Assembly: GCF_009669305.1 (NCBI RefSeq)
Contig: NZ_SADB01000009.1
Location: 62,001 to 126,000 of the forward strand
DNA: 64,000 nt
Direction: 5' to 3'
Origin: Ancylomarina sp. 16SWW S1-10-2
Lineage (GTDB): Bacteria > Bacteroidota > Bacteroidia > Bacteroidales > Marinifilaceae
In this document: positions 26,601 through 35,316 of the stretch, piece by piece
Layout of the letters: each line of letters begins with the position of its first letter
Numbering within the stretch: position 1 is the stretch's first letter
Position numbers and translations under genes: made by a program
The notes under the pieces: model-generated
The model's database searches: none
Told to the model about the DNA's origin: nothing
What the model saw: the letters and a program-made list of their open reading frames with translations, nothing else

Positions 26601-28097
26601 AGAAAAATAGCCATCTAGAGATAGATTTTCGTATTCATAATCATAGAAATTGAATTTTCTGATGTTTCCCCTCATTGTACCTTGAGTAATATTTTTTGAG
26701 GTAGATCCCTTTACAGCGACATCCATTGAAACATTCCCAATTTTTTTTTGACCCAATAAATGGCCTAGATTAAAATCATTAGTTGTAATATCTCCAGTAA
26801 AACTTAGGTTATTATCTATAAGACTCGGTTTAAGAAGAATATCAGTTCTTATATTTCCTTGATCGGTTTGAAAATCGCCATAAAAAACAAAGTCATTAAT
26901 GTAACCATTGAAATTTCCTTGGTAGTGTATTAAACCTAAATTATCAAGTTGATTAGGAATCTCGATATAATTATCTTTTATATTGGGGAAATAAATATTT
27001 TCAATGTCAGAGATGCTGGTTGTTAATTCTTTAAAATCAGCTTCGAGATAGGAATTCTCAATACTAGGAAGACCATTCATATAGAACTGACCTTTGAAGC
27101 TAGTTTGATTCCCATATAGAATATTAATATTTTGTCCTTTTAAGTCATATATGGTACCATATATTCGCCCAGATAAGAATCCGGTTTCTTTAAAGCCTAA
27201 TAATCTATCATTGAAGTAGGCAAGATCTTCAAAACTAATTTTTGATGATTTAATTAGAAAATCAAGCTTCATTTTTTTTGTAAATCCAGACCAATATCCT
27301 TGTCCTGATTTGTAATTGAAAAGTAGATGCTCAGCCGAAGCACGACTTTTAGGTGATACTATAGTTACTTTTGACATTCCCCACTGAGTTGGTGTTACCC
27401 AGCAGTGAGTCTTCAGATTTTTCAGAATAAAACCAGATTTTTCAATACAGCTCAAATGTTTTACATCAAAATCAACAGAGTCGCCAATGATTTTAATGTT
27501 ACGAGCTTGCAGTTTAATATTTTTAACATCAATGTCGTCGTAATTCATTCCAAAGGCTTGTTTTTTAGCCTCTATGGTAACATAACTAAAATGGGAATTA
27601 ATTATGTCAAGATTGGATATGTTTATATTCCACGACTTTTCTTGTATTTCTTCGTTTATAGGTTCTTCATTTTTGAATAGAGAATCGATAAAAACCTGTA
27701 GATTTTGTTCTCGGTTTTTTCCTTCGTATAAATTAAAATAAGTTTTGTCTAAAATGAGTTTGCCTATATAAGCTTTCTTTGTTTTAAAATCTATTGAATC
27801 TAATTTTGAACTTAACTCTCCTATGTACATTAAGGTGTCTTGTCTATGATCCTCTATATAGACATTTTTTAGTATAATGCTTTTCAATGGTGAAAAATCG
27901 ACACCTTGAATAGTAACTGGTGTATGAGTTTGTTCAGAAATTGCTTTTGCAATCTTTTGACTGATATAAGTCTGTACTCGAGGGCTTAAAAATATTAGAT
28001 ATGATAATATAAGCAGTATAATGATACTTGCTATGAACCAAATTGATATTTTGAAGAATTTTTTAATAGTTTTGTGCTTTTGAGTGTAATCGTTCAA
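23622..28097 (-). CDS. tamB: TamB-like translocation/assembly protein (DUF490)
   Basis: About 1490 residues: an N-terminal membrane anchor (FKISIWFIASIIILLILSYLIFL), a very long beta-helical body, and the C-terminal DUF490 domain (GTIKWNGDPYSAVIDINAVYGVKTSLYDLL; ending near residue 1420). Such proteins bridge inner and outer membrane and move lipids or assist outer membrane protein insertion. No ATG exists at the start; two TTG codons, at 28127 and 28097, are possible, and 28097 gives MNDYTQKHKTIKKFFK, which best fits the family. It is divergent from tsaD. In many Bacteroidota tamB sits next to tsaD, as here. Confidence 0.9.
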   Translation of the reverse strand: MNDYTQKHKTIKKFFKISIWFIASIIILLILSYLIFLSPRVQTYISQKIAKAISEQTHTPVTIQGVDFSPLKSIILKNVYIEDHRQDTLMYIGELSSKLDSIDFKTKKAYIGKLILDKTYFNLYEGKNREQNLQVFIDSLFKNEEPINEEIQEKSWNINISNLDIINSHFSYVTIEAKKQAFGMNYDDIDVKNIKLQARNIKIIGDSVDFDVKHLSCIEKSGFILKNLKTHCWVTPTQWGMSKVTIVSPKSRASAEHLLFNYKSGQGYWSGFTKKMKLDFLIKSSKISFEDLAYFNDRLLGFKETGFLSGRIYGTIYDLKGQNINILYGNQTSFKGQFYMNGLPSIENSYLEADFKELTTSISDIENIYFPNIKDNYIEIPNQLDNLGLIHYQGNFNGYINDFVFYGDFQTDQGNIRTDILLKPSLIDNNLSFTGDITTNDFNLGHLLGQKKIGNVSMDVAVKGSTSKNITQGTMRGNIRKFNFYDYEYENLSLDGYFSDKYFDGKIALLDPNIGLDFSGKIDFSKETPEVNFQSHIKNAKLYPLNLNTEDELSELNLSLDANFTGNRIDNANGNILINGIGYKNSRGNYNLDKIIIDSKTTPQHNQLELKSDLADLNVKGNYRIDELVSSLSNLIYHYIPAYATDSTYTKIDTINNFEFDLLVKENLALTELIYPELVLAPQSKLSGKVNAKEHSLNLNLDIPSLIYDSKSIDGIRVRLNTDNKMLSLKGRSDKLAFTDNYNIFNLSHQIEVQNNQVKYDLNWNNWGTSTYSGSLAVVGTASSKSLNSDPKWEIDILPSTIILADSTWHISPSHIQIDSTSYSVENFKISQNQQFFSIEGKVSSRIEDMIKCQIQDISLNNINTISGNKSLGIDGNTHGYFQLSDFYGDRLTKADIVLDNLTFNNDTIGDFYLKSDWVKDEQKLAIESYAIHNNKRKIDIKGDYFPTTDSINLDLNLDSMRMNVFRPYLEGKISELDGRVGGFIKVEGLTSLPKVYGKLKFLNTSFKVDELQTKYTCNDSIILTPQEIQFNNFRLYDSENNLAEIYGAITLNNFENIDLDIAISTYNFKLLNTKITDNELLYGKAYMTGITHLSGSSNDLEVEIDARTDKNTRIYIPLNKTGDIEKSDFITFVNTFETSEIGKEKYDIDLDGIKLNCNLEITPETDIQIIFDPKVGDILKANGSGNLKLSVDTKGDFNIYGNYTINTGSYLFTLQNVINKKFDLSNGGTIKWNGDPYSAVIDINAVYGVKTSLYDLLLNTPYVESSKKIQVQCNMNLSQQISNPNIRFDIDFPTLDQQTQSMLDALFSTEDEMNKQILSLLVLNRFYTPEYMRSTDSDFENKNSSYAVGVTTSELLSNQLSNWLSKISNKFDVGFSYRPGDNVTSDEIEFALSTQIFDDKVTINGNLGTNSNENQDNDIVGDFDVNIKLDKKGKLQMKAFTRSNEYLSDYASRNTQGVGVFYKEEFNTVSELFRKYMNFLRRNKNTKKSD

Positions 28098-28180
28098 AAT
28101 TAGATAAAAAGAAATAAAAATCAGCAAGTGTGAGCTGTGTTTATAGTCTTTTTAATGTTTTTACATTAATTTTAAATTTA

Positions 28181-29203
28181 ATGAGTATAACTATATTAGG
28201 AATTGAATCATCTTGTGATGATACATCGGCTTCGGTTTTGCGTGATGGTGTTATATATTCTAACATTATTTCCACTCAAACAGTGCATATGGCTTATGGT
28301 GGAGTCGTGCCTGAATTGGCATCTCGTGCCCATCAGCAAAATATTATTCCAGTTGTAGATCAAGCTCTTAAGGAGGCAGGTGTGACTGCCGATGAGATTG
28401 ATGCTGTCGCTTTTACTAGAGGTCCAGGTTTATTGGGATCTTTAATGGTAGGAACTTCTTTCGCTAAGGGTTTTGCTCTATCCAAAAACATACCTTTAAT
28501 CGAAGTAAATCACCTAAAGGCACATATTCTTGCTCATTTTATCGATGATTTGAAAAATACTTACGATCATCCTAATTTTCCTTTTATAGCACTTCTCGTA
28601 TCAGGAGGTAATTCACAAATTATTATTGTGAAAGATCATATGGAGATGGAAGTAATAGGTGAAACTATTGATGATGCTGCGGGAGAAGCTTTTGATAAAT
28701 GTGCAAAGGTAATAGGGATTCCTTATCCTGGAGGACCTATAATTGATAAAAGATCGAAGGAAGGTAATCCTTTGGCATTTGAGTTTAATAAACCAAGAAT
28801 TCAAGGCTTAAACTATAGTTTTAGTGGTCTTAAAACATCTTTTTTATATTTTATTCGAGATAGGATGAAAGAAAATCCTAATTTCATTGAGGAAAATATG
28901 AATGATATTTGTGCATCAATTCAATATACCATTGTTGATGTTTTGATGAATAAGGTTAAACGTGCAGTTAGGGAAACAGGTATTAAGGAAGTGGCAATAG
29001 CTGGAGGTGTTTCAGCTAATTCAGGACTTCAAAATGCGATGAAGGAAACGGCAAGCAAACAAGGATGGAAAGTTTATATTCCACAGCTTGGTTATTCAAT
29101 GGATAACGCTGCTATGGTTGCCATAACAGGTTACTTTAAATATTTGAAAAAAGACTTTGTGGAACAAGATACAGCACCTTTTGCACGAATGACAATAAAA
29201 TAA
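28181..29203 (+). CDS. tsaD: tRNA N6-threonylcarbamoyladenosine transferase
   Basis: About 340 residues from the ATG at 28181 (MSITILGIESSCDDTSASV). A start at 28130 in the same frame would add 17 hydrophobic residues not found in the family. Metal-binding HxxxH is in VNHLKAHILAHF; the ASKHA ATP-binding parts are LVSGGNSQI, DDAAGEAFDKCAK and AGGVSANSGL. It transfers the threonylcarbamoyl group to A37 of ANN-decoding tRNAs together with TsaB and TsaE, which are not in the window. Confidence 0.97.
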   Translation: MSITILGIESSCDDTSASVLRDGVIYSNIISTQTVHMAYGGVVPELASRAHQQNIIPVVDQALKEAGVTADEIDAVAFTRGPGLLGSLMVGTSFAKGFALSKNIPLIEVNHLKAHILAHFIDDLKNTYDHPNFPFIALLVSGGNSQIIIVKDHMEMEVIGETIDDAAGEAFDKCAKVIGIPYPGGPIIDKRSKEGNPLAFEFNKPRIQGLNYSFSGLKTSFLYFIRDRMKENPNFIEENMNDICASIQYTIVDVLMNKVKRAVRETGIKEVAIAGGVSANSGLQNAMKETASKQGWKVYIPQLGYSMDNAAMVAITGYFKYLKKDFVEQDTAPFARMTIK

Positions 29204-29209
29204 ATAACG

Positions 29210-29244
29210 AACAGCCTTGAAACGTATTTCAAGGCTGTTTTTTT
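29210..29244 (+). terminator. terminator behind tsaD
   Basis: A perfect 13 bp stem AACAGCCTTGAAA / TTTCAAGGCTGTT with loop CGTA, followed by a T-run. It also overlaps the end of the convergent minus-strand gene. Confidence 0.85.
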
Positions 29245-29692
29245 ATTCTGTTGTTATATTAAGATAGCCTTTTAAAACTAAAATGCCTTTTTCCGAGAAA
29301 TCTTTAAGAGATAGTCTATATTCGTCTTGCTCTTTTGTAATAACAATAAGTTCGTGATTGACGATTTTAAATTCTCTGACATCTTTTCTGTAAATTTTAG
29401 TTCGTCGTTTTAACCACCCAATTTTATATTCTATTTTTCTTGAGTTTATCCTCAAATATTCACGAGGGTACATAAATTTACAACCTAATAGAATTCCAGA
29501 TATGTAAATCAATATGACGATAATTACAAATGTGGTGAAATATTTACAGAGTGAAATGATTTCCAAATATCTGACAAAAAATACCATAACAACTGCCGTG
29601 ATGATAAAAGCAAGGCCTATAGCTAGCTGTTTGCTTTTACCATTAAGAGCTTTAACCTTATGACTTCGGATATCGTATTCGAATTGAAGCAT
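29243..29692 (-). CDS. membrane protein with PH-like C-terminal domain
   Basis: 149 residues: two membrane helices (about 24-42 and 48-70) followed by a basic beta-rich region of about 75 residues (YLRINSRKIEYKIGWLKRRTKIYRKDVREFKIV) that resembles bacterial PH (bPH) domains. Function unknown. A CYTH protein gene lies 67 bases upstream in the same direction. Confidence 0.6.
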   Translation of the reverse strand: MLQFEYDIRSHKVKALNGKSKQLAIGLAFIITAVVMVFFVRYLEIISLCKYFTTFVIIVILIYISGILLGCKFMYPREYLRINSRKIEYKIGWLKRRTKIYRKDVREFKIVNHELIVITKEQDEYRLSLKDFSEKGILVLKGYLNITTE

Positions 29693-29759
29693 GGTTTAAT
29701 GAATTAAGATTTAATTCAAGTTAATCAAAAATGGAACAATATAAAACCTTTGGTTAAAA

Positions 29760-30305
29760 TCAATCTTCGTCAATAAGTATTTGAGAGAATAAATTGTTGC
29801 GTTGAATCATATCAGAGTATGAATCTGCTATCAAATCCTTAGAATTAATTTTAAGTCGTTTAATATAGAAATTACATTGCTCCTGAAGTTTATCTTTAGT
29901 TAGTTCATTATCCTTGTTCGAGGCTTCAATCTCGACAAATGTGCCTAAGTCTTTAACGGTGTCAAGGTGGAATTTTACATTATCAATAGAATAAATTTCA
30001 CGTGTTTTTTCAATTGTACACTTGTTATCCAATGTAGCTTTTAATATTGCTTTTAGCTTAGAATCTTTTTCTGTTTTGTAAAGGGTGAATTTACTTTCTT
30101 TACTTCCTATTGTGTTTTCTCTTTCGTAATGAATCAGAATGCTACCCATATCTCCTTCACGCAACTTTAAACGTCCTCTTTTGGAATTAAAATAGGTGTC
30201 AATTTGATGATCGGTTCCTTTAAATTCAGCATTTTCTTTTTTTAGAATTTCTCGTACCTTATTTAAATCTTGACATTGACATTTTATTTCTATGTTTATT
30301 GGCAT
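29760..30305 (-). CDS. CYTH-domain triphosphate tunnel metalloenzyme
   Basis: 181 residues covering one CYTH domain (class IV adenylate cyclase / thiamine triphosphatase fold). Tunnel residues can be followed along the chain: NIEIK at the N-terminus (the ExExK motif with the first Glu replaced by Asn), RLKLREGD, ILIHYERE, KTREIY, VKFHLDTVKDLGTFVEIEA. Likely a triphosphatase; cyclase activity is less likely because cAMP signalling is rare in Bacteroidota. Substrate unknown. Confidence 0.85.
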   Translation of the reverse strand: MPINIEIKCQCQDLNKVREILKKENAEFKGTDHQIDTYFNSKRGRLKLREGDMGSILIHYERENTIGSKESKFTLYKTEKDSKLKAILKATLDNKCTIEKTREIYSIDNVKFHLDTVKDLGTFVEIEASNKDNELTKDKLQEQCNFYIKRLKINSKDLIADSYSDMIQRNNLFSQILIDED

Positions 30306-30542
30306 GGGCTATTTTGAATAAATTTTAAGTTTAAAAGTAGAGATAAATTTGATATGACTATGGTTAATTTATCTGTTTTGTAAAGATACAATATTAACTT
30401 TCTTAGCAACTTTATACATGGCTTGGAGACATTGATTAAGCGAATACTTTCACTTTTTTTATATTTAAATAACAAACAGCTTGATAAGACTGTATTAAAC
30501 TTTAGCTTTATATTTTGATTTAAAACCAAATTTAAGGAAACT

Positions 30543-31583
30543 ATGAAATCTATTTTAATCATAATTATTCTTTTTTTTAGCTTAAATATTCAAGCTCAAC
30601 ATAAAGACCTAAATAAACTTTACACAAAGGGAAAATACGATCGAGTTATTGATGAGGGAGTAGCTAAACTTAAGCAGCAGCCTGATGATGCCGTATTGAA
30701 TTTGCTTGTTGGTAGAGCAAATGTTGCTTTACAGAATTATAATGGAGCTATTCCTTTTTTGAAAAAAGCATATCATAGTGAAAGTGCTGATTTGTCGGTT
30801 AAATCATGGAGTTTAGCAGAGTTGGGAACTGCTTATTATCATATTGGGCAAATAAAATTGGGTGTAGAGAGTCTACAAAAAGTCATTGAAATGGATGCTA
30901 ATAGAAATTGTAGGCATTTTGCTAATAATCAATTGTCTAAGTTTCAAGAAAACGAGTTTTTTCAAACATGGACTATTAAAGAATCTGAGCATATTCGTTT
31001 TCATTTTCAAGATGAATCTGTAATCGAAAATTTTGAGACTTATATAAATAAGCATGAAGAAGCTTATCAAAATATGAACAAGTTTTTTAAGACTAACTTG
31101 TCTAAGAAAATTGATTATTTTGTTTGGAAGGATAGGGATGAAGCCTATGACTTATTTGAAAGACCACTAAATATTGTTGATTCTAAACGTAGAATTATAA
31201 ACGTATGGTATAAGCAAGCCAAGGGTAATGAAATTTGTAATGTGCTTTGTGATGTTGCGATTAAGCCTGTAAAGAAAACGATGTTGATAAATGGAGGTAT
31301 TGGCGTTTATTTCGACCAACTTTCAAAAAATATAATGGATGAAGCTAGAAAAGTAACCCCTAAGGGTGAGTTTTTCTTGATAGAATTATGGGAATCGCCA
31401 ACTCATTACGATAGAGATTTATCGTATCCTATAGGTGCTGCTTTTATCGAATTCCTAATTCGCAAAGAAGGTAAAGCAAAGATTAAGGCACTTTTGAAAG
31501 ATCAAACTATTGAAAATGCTAAAATAATTTATCCTGATTTGATGGAATTAGTGAAGGTTTTTGAAGCGATGTTGAAAGCTTAA
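30543..31583 (+). CDS. TPR protein with inactive peptidase-MA-like domain
   Basis: 346 residues with a signal peptide (about 1-18). Residues 20-135 form TPR-like repeats (DAVLNLLVGRANVALQNYNGAIPFLKKAY, LAELGTAYYHIGQIKLGVESLQKVIEMDAN). Residues 140-346 resemble gluzincin peptidase-MA domains, but the HExxH position reads NEICNVL and the downstream glutamate motif EGlAVY reads NGGIGVYFD. All three zinc ligands thus seem lost, pointing to a pseudo-enzyme used for binding. It is a secreted or periplasmic protein, alone in its transcription unit. Confidence 0.65.
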   Translation: MKSILIIIILFFSLNIQAQHKDLNKLYTKGKYDRVIDEGVAKLKQQPDDAVLNLLVGRANVALQNYNGAIPFLKKAYHSESADLSVKSWSLAELGTAYYHIGQIKLGVESLQKVIEMDANRNCRHFANNQLSKFQENEFFQTWTIKESEHIRFHFQDESVIENFETYINKHEEAYQNMNKFFKTNLSKKIDYFVWKDRDEAYDLFERPLNIVDSKRRIINVWYKQAKGNEICNVLCDVAIKPVKKTMLINGGIGVYFDQLSKNIMDEARKVTPKGEFFLIELWESPTHYDRDLSYPIGAAFIEFLIRKEGKAKIKALLKDQTIENAKIIYPDLMELVKVFEAMLKA

Positions 31584-31602
31584 TCAGTATAAGAATGGAA
31601 TA

Positions 31603-31645
31603 AAAAAAGAGCGCAACGTATTTTATTATACTTTGCGCTTTTTTA
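31603..31645. terminator. bidirectional terminator between TPR gene and histidine kinase gene
   Basis: Stem GCGCAACGTA / TACTTTGCGC (one mismatch) flanked by A7 on the left and T6 on the right. Confidence 0.75.
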
Positions 31646-31663
31646 TTTTAAAATTTAAACTGG

Positions 31664-34027
31664 TTATTGTTTTGGGAAAGTCATTATGAATTCACTACCA
31701 TTACCTAATTCACTTTCAACCCATATATTTCCCTTGTGCTTATCTACAAATTCTTTGCAAATTAGTAAACCTAAGCCTGTTCCTTTTTCGTCGCTAGTGC
31801 CTGATGTTTGAACTTTAGCATCGGTTCTAAATAGTTTCTCAATATTCTCTTGACTCATGCCGACTCCTGTATCCTTAATCGATATTTTAATCTCTTTCTC
31901 TAATTCTTCCGTTTTGATTTGAATTTCACCATTTTCTGGCGTGAACTTAATCGCATTGGATATTAAGTTACGGAGTACACTAGTAAGCATGTTTTCATCA
32001 GCAAAAATGGAGGTGTTTTCACTGCTTATATTTTTTATTTTTATCTTTTTTTGGTTGGCTTGATAGGAAGCAAAAGAACTCGAGTCGTTTATTATGCTGT
32101 GTAAATCAAGGTTTTGAGGTTTGTATGGTATTTGGTCTGATTGACTCATAGACCATTCAAGCATTTTTTCAAGCAAATTGAAGTTCAGCTTAGCTGAATG
32201 TTGAATATCCTTTATGAGCTCTAGTTTCGTTTCATCATCTAACTCAGTATAGCTAGAACATAACAAATCAGAAAAGCCAACAATCGCATTAAATGGATTT
32301 TTTAGATCATGAGCTAAAATGGATAAAAATTTATCTTTAGTTTGGTTAGCCTCTTGCAATTTATCGGCTGTAATATTTAGTTCTGTGAGTGTTTTTGTAA
32401 GCTCAGTTGTATCATAACCAACTCCAATTAATAAACCAGATGCGTTTTTGAATCCTGCCCAAAATTGGTTTCGTTCTTCTTTGTTTCTGTCTATAATGGT
32501 ATATTCAAAGAATTGTCCATCAGGATTAGATAAATGAGAGAGCAGTTTGGCGTATTCTTTATCATACTTCATCATTACTTTCATTGGCTCATCTATCTTC
32601 TGAATCTCAGATAAAGAATAGCCAGAAACCCTTTTACATTCATTATTCCAAAGGGAGATTTTTTTATTAGAATCTAATCCAATAATCATAATTGGGGCAA
32701 TTTCGAAGAGGGACTTGAATTGCATTTCACTTTTTCTCAATTCTTCATCAGCTAATTTTTTGTTTTCGATTATTTCATTAGTAGCATTGGCAATAGTATG
32801 AAATTCTGAATAGTTCAGTTCTTCTTTTTCAATATTCGTATTAGTATGAATTGCTTTTTTTAGTAATTGAATAAAGGTTGCTGTATTTTGTTTGGTTTTG
32901 TTAGCTATGTGTTTGAAAATAAGAAGAATTATAATGTGCATAAGAAAAATTAGCGCTAGAATACCTGCAGCTTCTTTTATTTGAGCTTTTTTCATTTGCT
33001 GAATATTCTCATTAATCTGAGTTTCTATTCTAGTTAGATCAAACCATGCCCCAACTACCCAGTTCCATTGAGAATAAGCTTTTACAAAAGACATGTTTTT
33101 TTCTATTTGTCCATTTTCATCGTTAATCCAATCGAAAGTTGTAAAACCACCTTCAGGTTTTTTTGATTTTTCAATTTCGGTCCTAATTAGCTCGAGTCCT
33201 TTTTGATCCTTTAAATTGAGAATATTATCACCTAGGGCATATTGAGTTGTGTTGGAGACAACTACATTTCCTGCTGTATCGTTAATAAACAATTGTTGAT
33301 TATAGCCATATTTTACATTCTTTATATACTCAATAGCTTCTTTCTTAATATCATTTTCTATGTCATCGTAAAATTCTCCCGTACCAATAATAAGATCTAA
33401 AGGTTTAAAGTACTTAATATATATTTTAGATTCTACACTTAAAGATTTATTGTCGTTGTTTATTGATTTGAAATAACCGTCCACAAATCCTTTCCCATTT
33501 TTCAACGCAATGCGAATTTCTTCTTTAATAATATCTTTTTCTGGTGAGTTTGGTCTGTTTAATAAATTCGTGCCTTCTGATTCAGGGGATGAGGGAAATA
33601 AAATTTCTAAACCGCTTGTTTGAAGAAGAAAGTAGTCGCCACGTATTTCTTTTGATCTAAGAGGACGTAGTGCTTCTTTGCACATTTGAATAATTTCATT
33701 TTTGCTATATTTCCCTTTTTGAGTTTTGTATAGATTGTCTACTAAAAGATAGGCTTGATCTACACGGTGAGTTAGAATTTCATTAACTTGATCAATACGA
33801 ATTTTTCTACTAATTGCGATATGTTCTAAAACTTTATCTACTTCTTTTTTTATGAGTTCTTTTTGAACTTCGACATAGGATGATTTTTGAATTTCACTCT
33901 CGTTTTTAAAGTCAACGTATTCGATGAAAAGATAAAGACTACTCATTATAATTGCTGATAATGCAAAGAATGCAACAATATATAAGAGAAATGATTGGGG
34001 AATGGATAGAATTTTTCTTTTTGACAT
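31664..34027 (-). CDS. Cache-PAS sensor histidine kinase
   Basis: 787 residues. TM1 at about 11-33; a large periplasmic part (about 34-345) that looks like a double Cache domain, with the repeated motif pair GDYFLLQTSG … GEFYDD and NQQLFINDTAGNVV … NWVVGAWFDLTRIE; TM2 at about 352-372; a PAS domain (about 435-545); HisKA with the phospho-His in FLSILAHDLKNPFNAIVGFSDLL; and HATPase_c with NLISNAIKFTPENG, DTGVGMS and GTGLGLLICKEF. No receiver domain and no response regulator gene nearby, so its partner is elsewhere. Cache domains bind small organic ligands; the ligand is unknown. Confidence 0.92.
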   Translation of the reverse strand: MSKRKILSIPQSFLLYIVAFFALSAIIMSSLYLFIEYVDFKNESEIQKSSYVEVQKELIKKEVDKVLEHIAISRKIRIDQVNEILTHRVDQAYLLVDNLYKTQKGKYSKNEIIQMCKEALRPLRSKEIRGDYFLLQTSGLEILFPSSPESEGTNLLNRPNSPEKDIIKEEIRIALKNGKGFVDGYFKSINNDNKSLSVESKIYIKYFKPLDLIIGTGEFYDDIENDIKKEAIEYIKNVKYGYNQQLFINDTAGNVVVSNTTQYALGDNILNLKDQKGLELIRTEIEKSKKPEGGFTTFDWINDENGQIEKNMSFVKAYSQWNWVVGAWFDLTRIETQINENIQQMKKAQIKEAAGILALIFLMHIIILLIFKHIANKTKQNTATFIQLLKKAIHTNTNIEKEELNYSEFHTIANATNEIIENKKLADEELRKSEMQFKSLFEIAPIMIIGLDSNKKISLWNNECKRVSGYSLSEIQKIDEPMKVMMKYDKEYAKLLSHLSNPDGQFFEYTIIDRNKEERNQFWAGFKNASGLLIGVGYDTTELTKTLTELNITADKLQEANQTKDKFLSILAHDLKNPFNAIVGFSDLLCSSYTELDDETKLELIKDIQHSAKLNFNLLEKMLEWSMSQSDQIPYKPQNLDLHSIINDSSSFASYQANQKKIKIKNISSENTSIFADENMLTSVLRNLISNAIKFTPENGEIQIKTEELEKEIKISIKDTGVGMSQENIEKLFRTDAKVQTSGTSDEKGTGLGLLICKEFVDKHKGNIWVESELGNGSEFIMTFPKQ

Positions 34028-34379
34028 AGAGAGTACGTAGTTTTTTGAACGGTCTACAAAATACTAATAATAATAATGATTCATCCTTTATTTTTAAAAA
34101 AAAGAGACATCATAATATAGCCATTTTTAAAAAGAGTATTATTATGTAGTCTTGTTGTCAAGTTACTCTGTTCATTTTTTTTAAAGAGGTGATTAGCTTT
34201 TTTTATGCTAATATATTGTACTATTTTTAGTTTGTTTTATAATATTGTATTACAAATACTTTTGTGATTTAAATCGAGAACAAAAATGTTTGATAATTTA
34301 GTAGACTTGAAAGTAAATTCCTAGAATATTAATTCACGATTTGGAAAACAAATTATAATGATTTAAAACGAACTCGACC
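34028..34379. other. 352-base divergent intergenic region
   Basis: AT-rich, without open frames. It carries a good plus-strand promoter at 34231-34264 (TTTG, 22 bases, TACTTTTG). I see nothing else. Confidence 0.45.
34257..34264 (+). promoter_or_regulatory. Bacteroidota-type promoter for the DUF2007 gene
   Basis: TACTTTTG (-7) with TTTG at 34231-34234 (-33), spacing 22. It predicts a leader of roughly 110 bases before the start at 34380. Confidence 0.5.
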
Positions 34380-34625
34380 ATGGAAAAAGAGACCTATTTA
34401 ATTGAAATTTATAAAGGGAATCCAATCAATTCAGAAATTATTAAGGATATTCTAAATGATAATGGAATTATTGCTAATATGACTAACCAGTTGATGGGAA
34501 GCATTGCGCCTTTTTATGTTTCGGCAGGAGGTATCGATCCTGTTGGGGTTGAAATTTTTGCCAGAGATAAAGAAAAAGCCTTAGCCTTAATCGAAGAATT
34601 TAATAAGGGTATTATAGAAGAATAG
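34380..34625 (+). CDS. DUF2007 family putative signal-transducing protein
   Basis: An 81-residue single-domain protein: an N-terminal strand (YLIEIYKGNPINSEIIKDILNDNGI), a central GGIDPVGVEIFARDKEKALALIEEF. This is the DUF2007 (GlnB-like ferredoxin fold) pattern in which a ligand or partner pocket is formed by the swapped strands. Function unknown. A terminator follows, so it is monocistronic. Confidence 0.82.
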   Translation: MEKETYLIEIYKGNPINSEIIKDILNDNGIIANMTNQLMGSIAPFYVSAGGIDPVGVEIFARDKEKALALIEEFNKGIIEE

Positions 34626-34650
34626 ATACTAAGGATAAAGGATAATGGAG

Positions 34651-34681
34651 AGCTGTAGTCATACGATTACAGCTTTTTTAT
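34651..34681 (+). terminator. terminator behind the DUF2007 gene
   Basis: A 10 bp stem AGCTGTAGTC / GATTACAGCT (one G-U) with a 4-base loop, followed by TTTTTTA. Confidence 0.8.
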
Positions 34682-34773
34682 TGTTTTTTTGATAAATATT
34701 TAAAATGCCAGGCAACCTTTTACCAGTAATCTGCATTATAAGGGTATTAGACAATTAAAAAAACACTTGTTAA

Positions 34774-35316
34774 GTGAGGAAATTGATTCAAGCATTAAAG
34801 AAAAAGAAACCTAAGGCTCAGGAGCAACTATTCAGTACTTATGCTGACTATTTGTTTCGAATTAGTTTCCGCTATTTAAAAAATAGGGAGGAATGTGAGG
34901 ACGTTCTTTCTCAAAGTTTCTTGAATATTTTTAATGCTATTGGTAAAACCGATATTAGCGAAGAAGCTCAACTTAAAGCTTGGATGAAGAAGATTGTGAT
35001 TAACCAATCATTAATGACCATTAGAAAAAATATTCGTTTTGCACCTACGCTTGAGCTGATAGATGAAAGAGAAGAATCGGAAATTACCAGCGATGAACTT
35101 TTGTTGGAAAAGGATTTGCTGAATATGGTTCTTGCTCTTCCGCAAGGTTATCGAACTGTATTTTCCTTATATGCTATAGAGGGGTACAAGCATGAGGAAA
35201 TAGCCGAAAAATTGGGCGTTACAATAGGCACATCGAAATCGCAATTGAGTAAGGCTCGTCGTATTTTAAAAGAAATGATTTGTAAAACAGAAGTGAGTTA
35301 TGAAGCAGTCCGTTGA
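34774..35316 (+). CDS. ECF-type RNA polymerase sigma factor
   Basis: 180 residues from a GTG at 34774 (no ATG fits the family start). Region 2: FSTYADYLFRISFRYLKNREECEDVLSQSFLNIFN and KAWMKKIVINQSLMTIRK; region 4: LPQGYRTVFSLYAIEGYKHEEIAEKLGVTIGTSKSQLSKARRIL. The GYKHxEIAxxLG… form is that of the large Bacteroidota ECF group. The following two genes overlap or lie close and probably code for its membrane regulator and an envelope target. Confidence 0.9.
   Translation: MRKLIQALKKKKPKAQEQLFSTYADYLFRISFRYLKNREECEDVLSQSFLNIFNAIGKTDISEEAQLKAWMKKIVINQSLMTIRKNIRFAPTLELIDEREESEITSDELLLEKDLLNMVLALPQGYRTVFSLYAIEGYKHEEIAEKLGVTIGTSKSQLSKARRILKEMICKTEVSYEAVR

Noticed and set aside
28130-28180. N-terminal extension of TsaD
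   Set aside because: The extra 17 residues precede the conserved MSITILGIESS start and are a hydrophobic chance extension.
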